DNA from: Nitrososphaeraceae archaeon
GTDB taxonomy: Archaea; Thermoproteota; Nitrososphaeria; Nitrososphaerales; Nitrososphaeraceae
Direction: 5' to 3'
DNA length: 5,562 nt
Assembly (NCBI GenBank): GCA_030038695.1
Contig: JASHSN010000508.1
Span: forward strand, 1 to 5,562
The notes below the pieces were generated by a model. It was not told the DNA's origin, searched no databases, and saw only the letters and a program-made list of their open reading frames with translations. Below, piece by piece: positions 5,244 to 5,562 of the stretch. The stretch's first letter is position 1. Each line of letters begins with the position of its first letter. Both the position numbers and the translations under genes were made by a program.

Positions 5244-5562
5244 TCCCTTGATTTCCGGGGAACCCATAACTTCGACTTATCAGTAAAGTTAGCAATGATG
5301 GAAATACGGCGTGGGGAGCTAGTAGCCATTCTGTTGTTTGCAGCCCAAACTAGCACACTAGGACGACTCCGACTAAAACATCTTTCTGGTAGAGACCCTG
5401 TCTGGAACTCTGGTTAATTGTAATGACAGACTTAATGCTGCCGTTCCAAAAATTCCAAACTTTTTCAATTTGCGCTTAGCAGACCTGGTTCCCGTATCTT
5501 GTAGATCAGACCTCAACCTAGAATATCTTCGTCTAATATCTTCGACCTGCTTACTTTCAAGT
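5244..5562 (-). pseudogene. TnpB (IS200/IS605-type OrfB) relic, decayed, continues past the right edge
   Basis: The minus strand from 5561 to 5376 is open and contains VEDIRRRYSRLRSDLQDTG followed by TRSAKRKLKKF. This matches the TnpB segment 'iR-x-x-Y-x-x-LR-x-x-LQ-x-x-GTRSAKR-x-LKK(L/F)SG'. The next expected part (SG-x-E-RF ... NH-x-ISK-x-IV) is missing. After about a dozen unrelated codons the frame picks up LTRVPDRVSTRKMF, which fits the TnpB 'LEDL-x-x-(I/V)R-x-R-x-x-x-RK' part. A stop (5375-5373) follows. Shifting frame in the A run at 5375-5378 gives FSRSRPSVLVWAANNRMAT and then RRISIIAN, reminiscent of the HSW-x-F-x-QLQ ... GI-x-(V/I)I part, ending at a stop that overlaps the phosphoesterase stop region. 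Intact TnpB is an RNA-guided DNA nuclease of about 400 residues. This copy has a deletion, a frameshift and damaged DED/zinc parts and cannot be active. I see no intact element end. Confidence 0.72.

Noticed and set aside
3326..5450. A shared 12-mer, TGCCGTTCCAAA, at 3326-3337 and 5439-5450.
   Set aside because: A repeated 12-mer is expected about once by chance in a window this size, and the flanks do not match, so it is not evidence of a second TnpB relic or of element ends.

Overview
The window reads as archaeal, most likely a soil-type ammonia-oxidising thaumarchaeon (Nitrososphaerota, Nitrososphaera/Nitrosocosmicus-like). This is inferred from the protein families and not proven. The clues are TPR units carrying a GN-x-TGA sequon in every repeat, a PsbP-like 'YGI-x-(L/I)QYPSDW' domain, a response regulator of the type common in these genomes, a membrane-anchored BMP-family binding protein without a lipobox, weak Shine-Dalgarno signals, and AT-rich promoter-like boxes.

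Layout from left to right. (1) 1-175, minus strand: a broken piece of a caspase-like (peptidase C14) protein running off the left edge. (2) 203-1445, plus: a TPR plus PsbP-like gene that has lost its start, carries a 5-base deletion in one repeat, and stops inside its second PsbP-like domain. (3) 1452-1812, plus: a response-regulator receiver domain without a start and with a frameshift in a T run. (4) 1885-3051, plus: an intact BMP-family substrate-binding protein. (5) 3052-3462: a convergent intergenic gap with a T-rich tract, a 7-bp inverted repeat and no convincing gene. (6) 3463-3801, minus: an intact small eight-cysteine zinc-finger protein. (7) 3802-4115: a divergent control region with promoter-like boxes, palindromes and two overlapping doubtful small ORFs. 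(8) 4116-5243, plus: an intact purple-acid-phosphatase-like metallophosphoesterase with an unusual GNKD motif. (9) 5244-5562, minus: a decayed TnpB (IS200/IS605-type OrfB) relic running off the right edge.

The dominant theme is decay. Four relics (caspase-like, TPR-PsbP, receiver domain, TnpB) surround three intact and apparently unrelated genes. The intact genes do not form an operon: they are separated by gaps and their orientations alternate (plus, minus, plus). I see no convincing new multi-gene system. The useful observations are the relics missed by simple ORF calling, the exact lesions, the GNKD substitution, and the compact Cys-rich protein.
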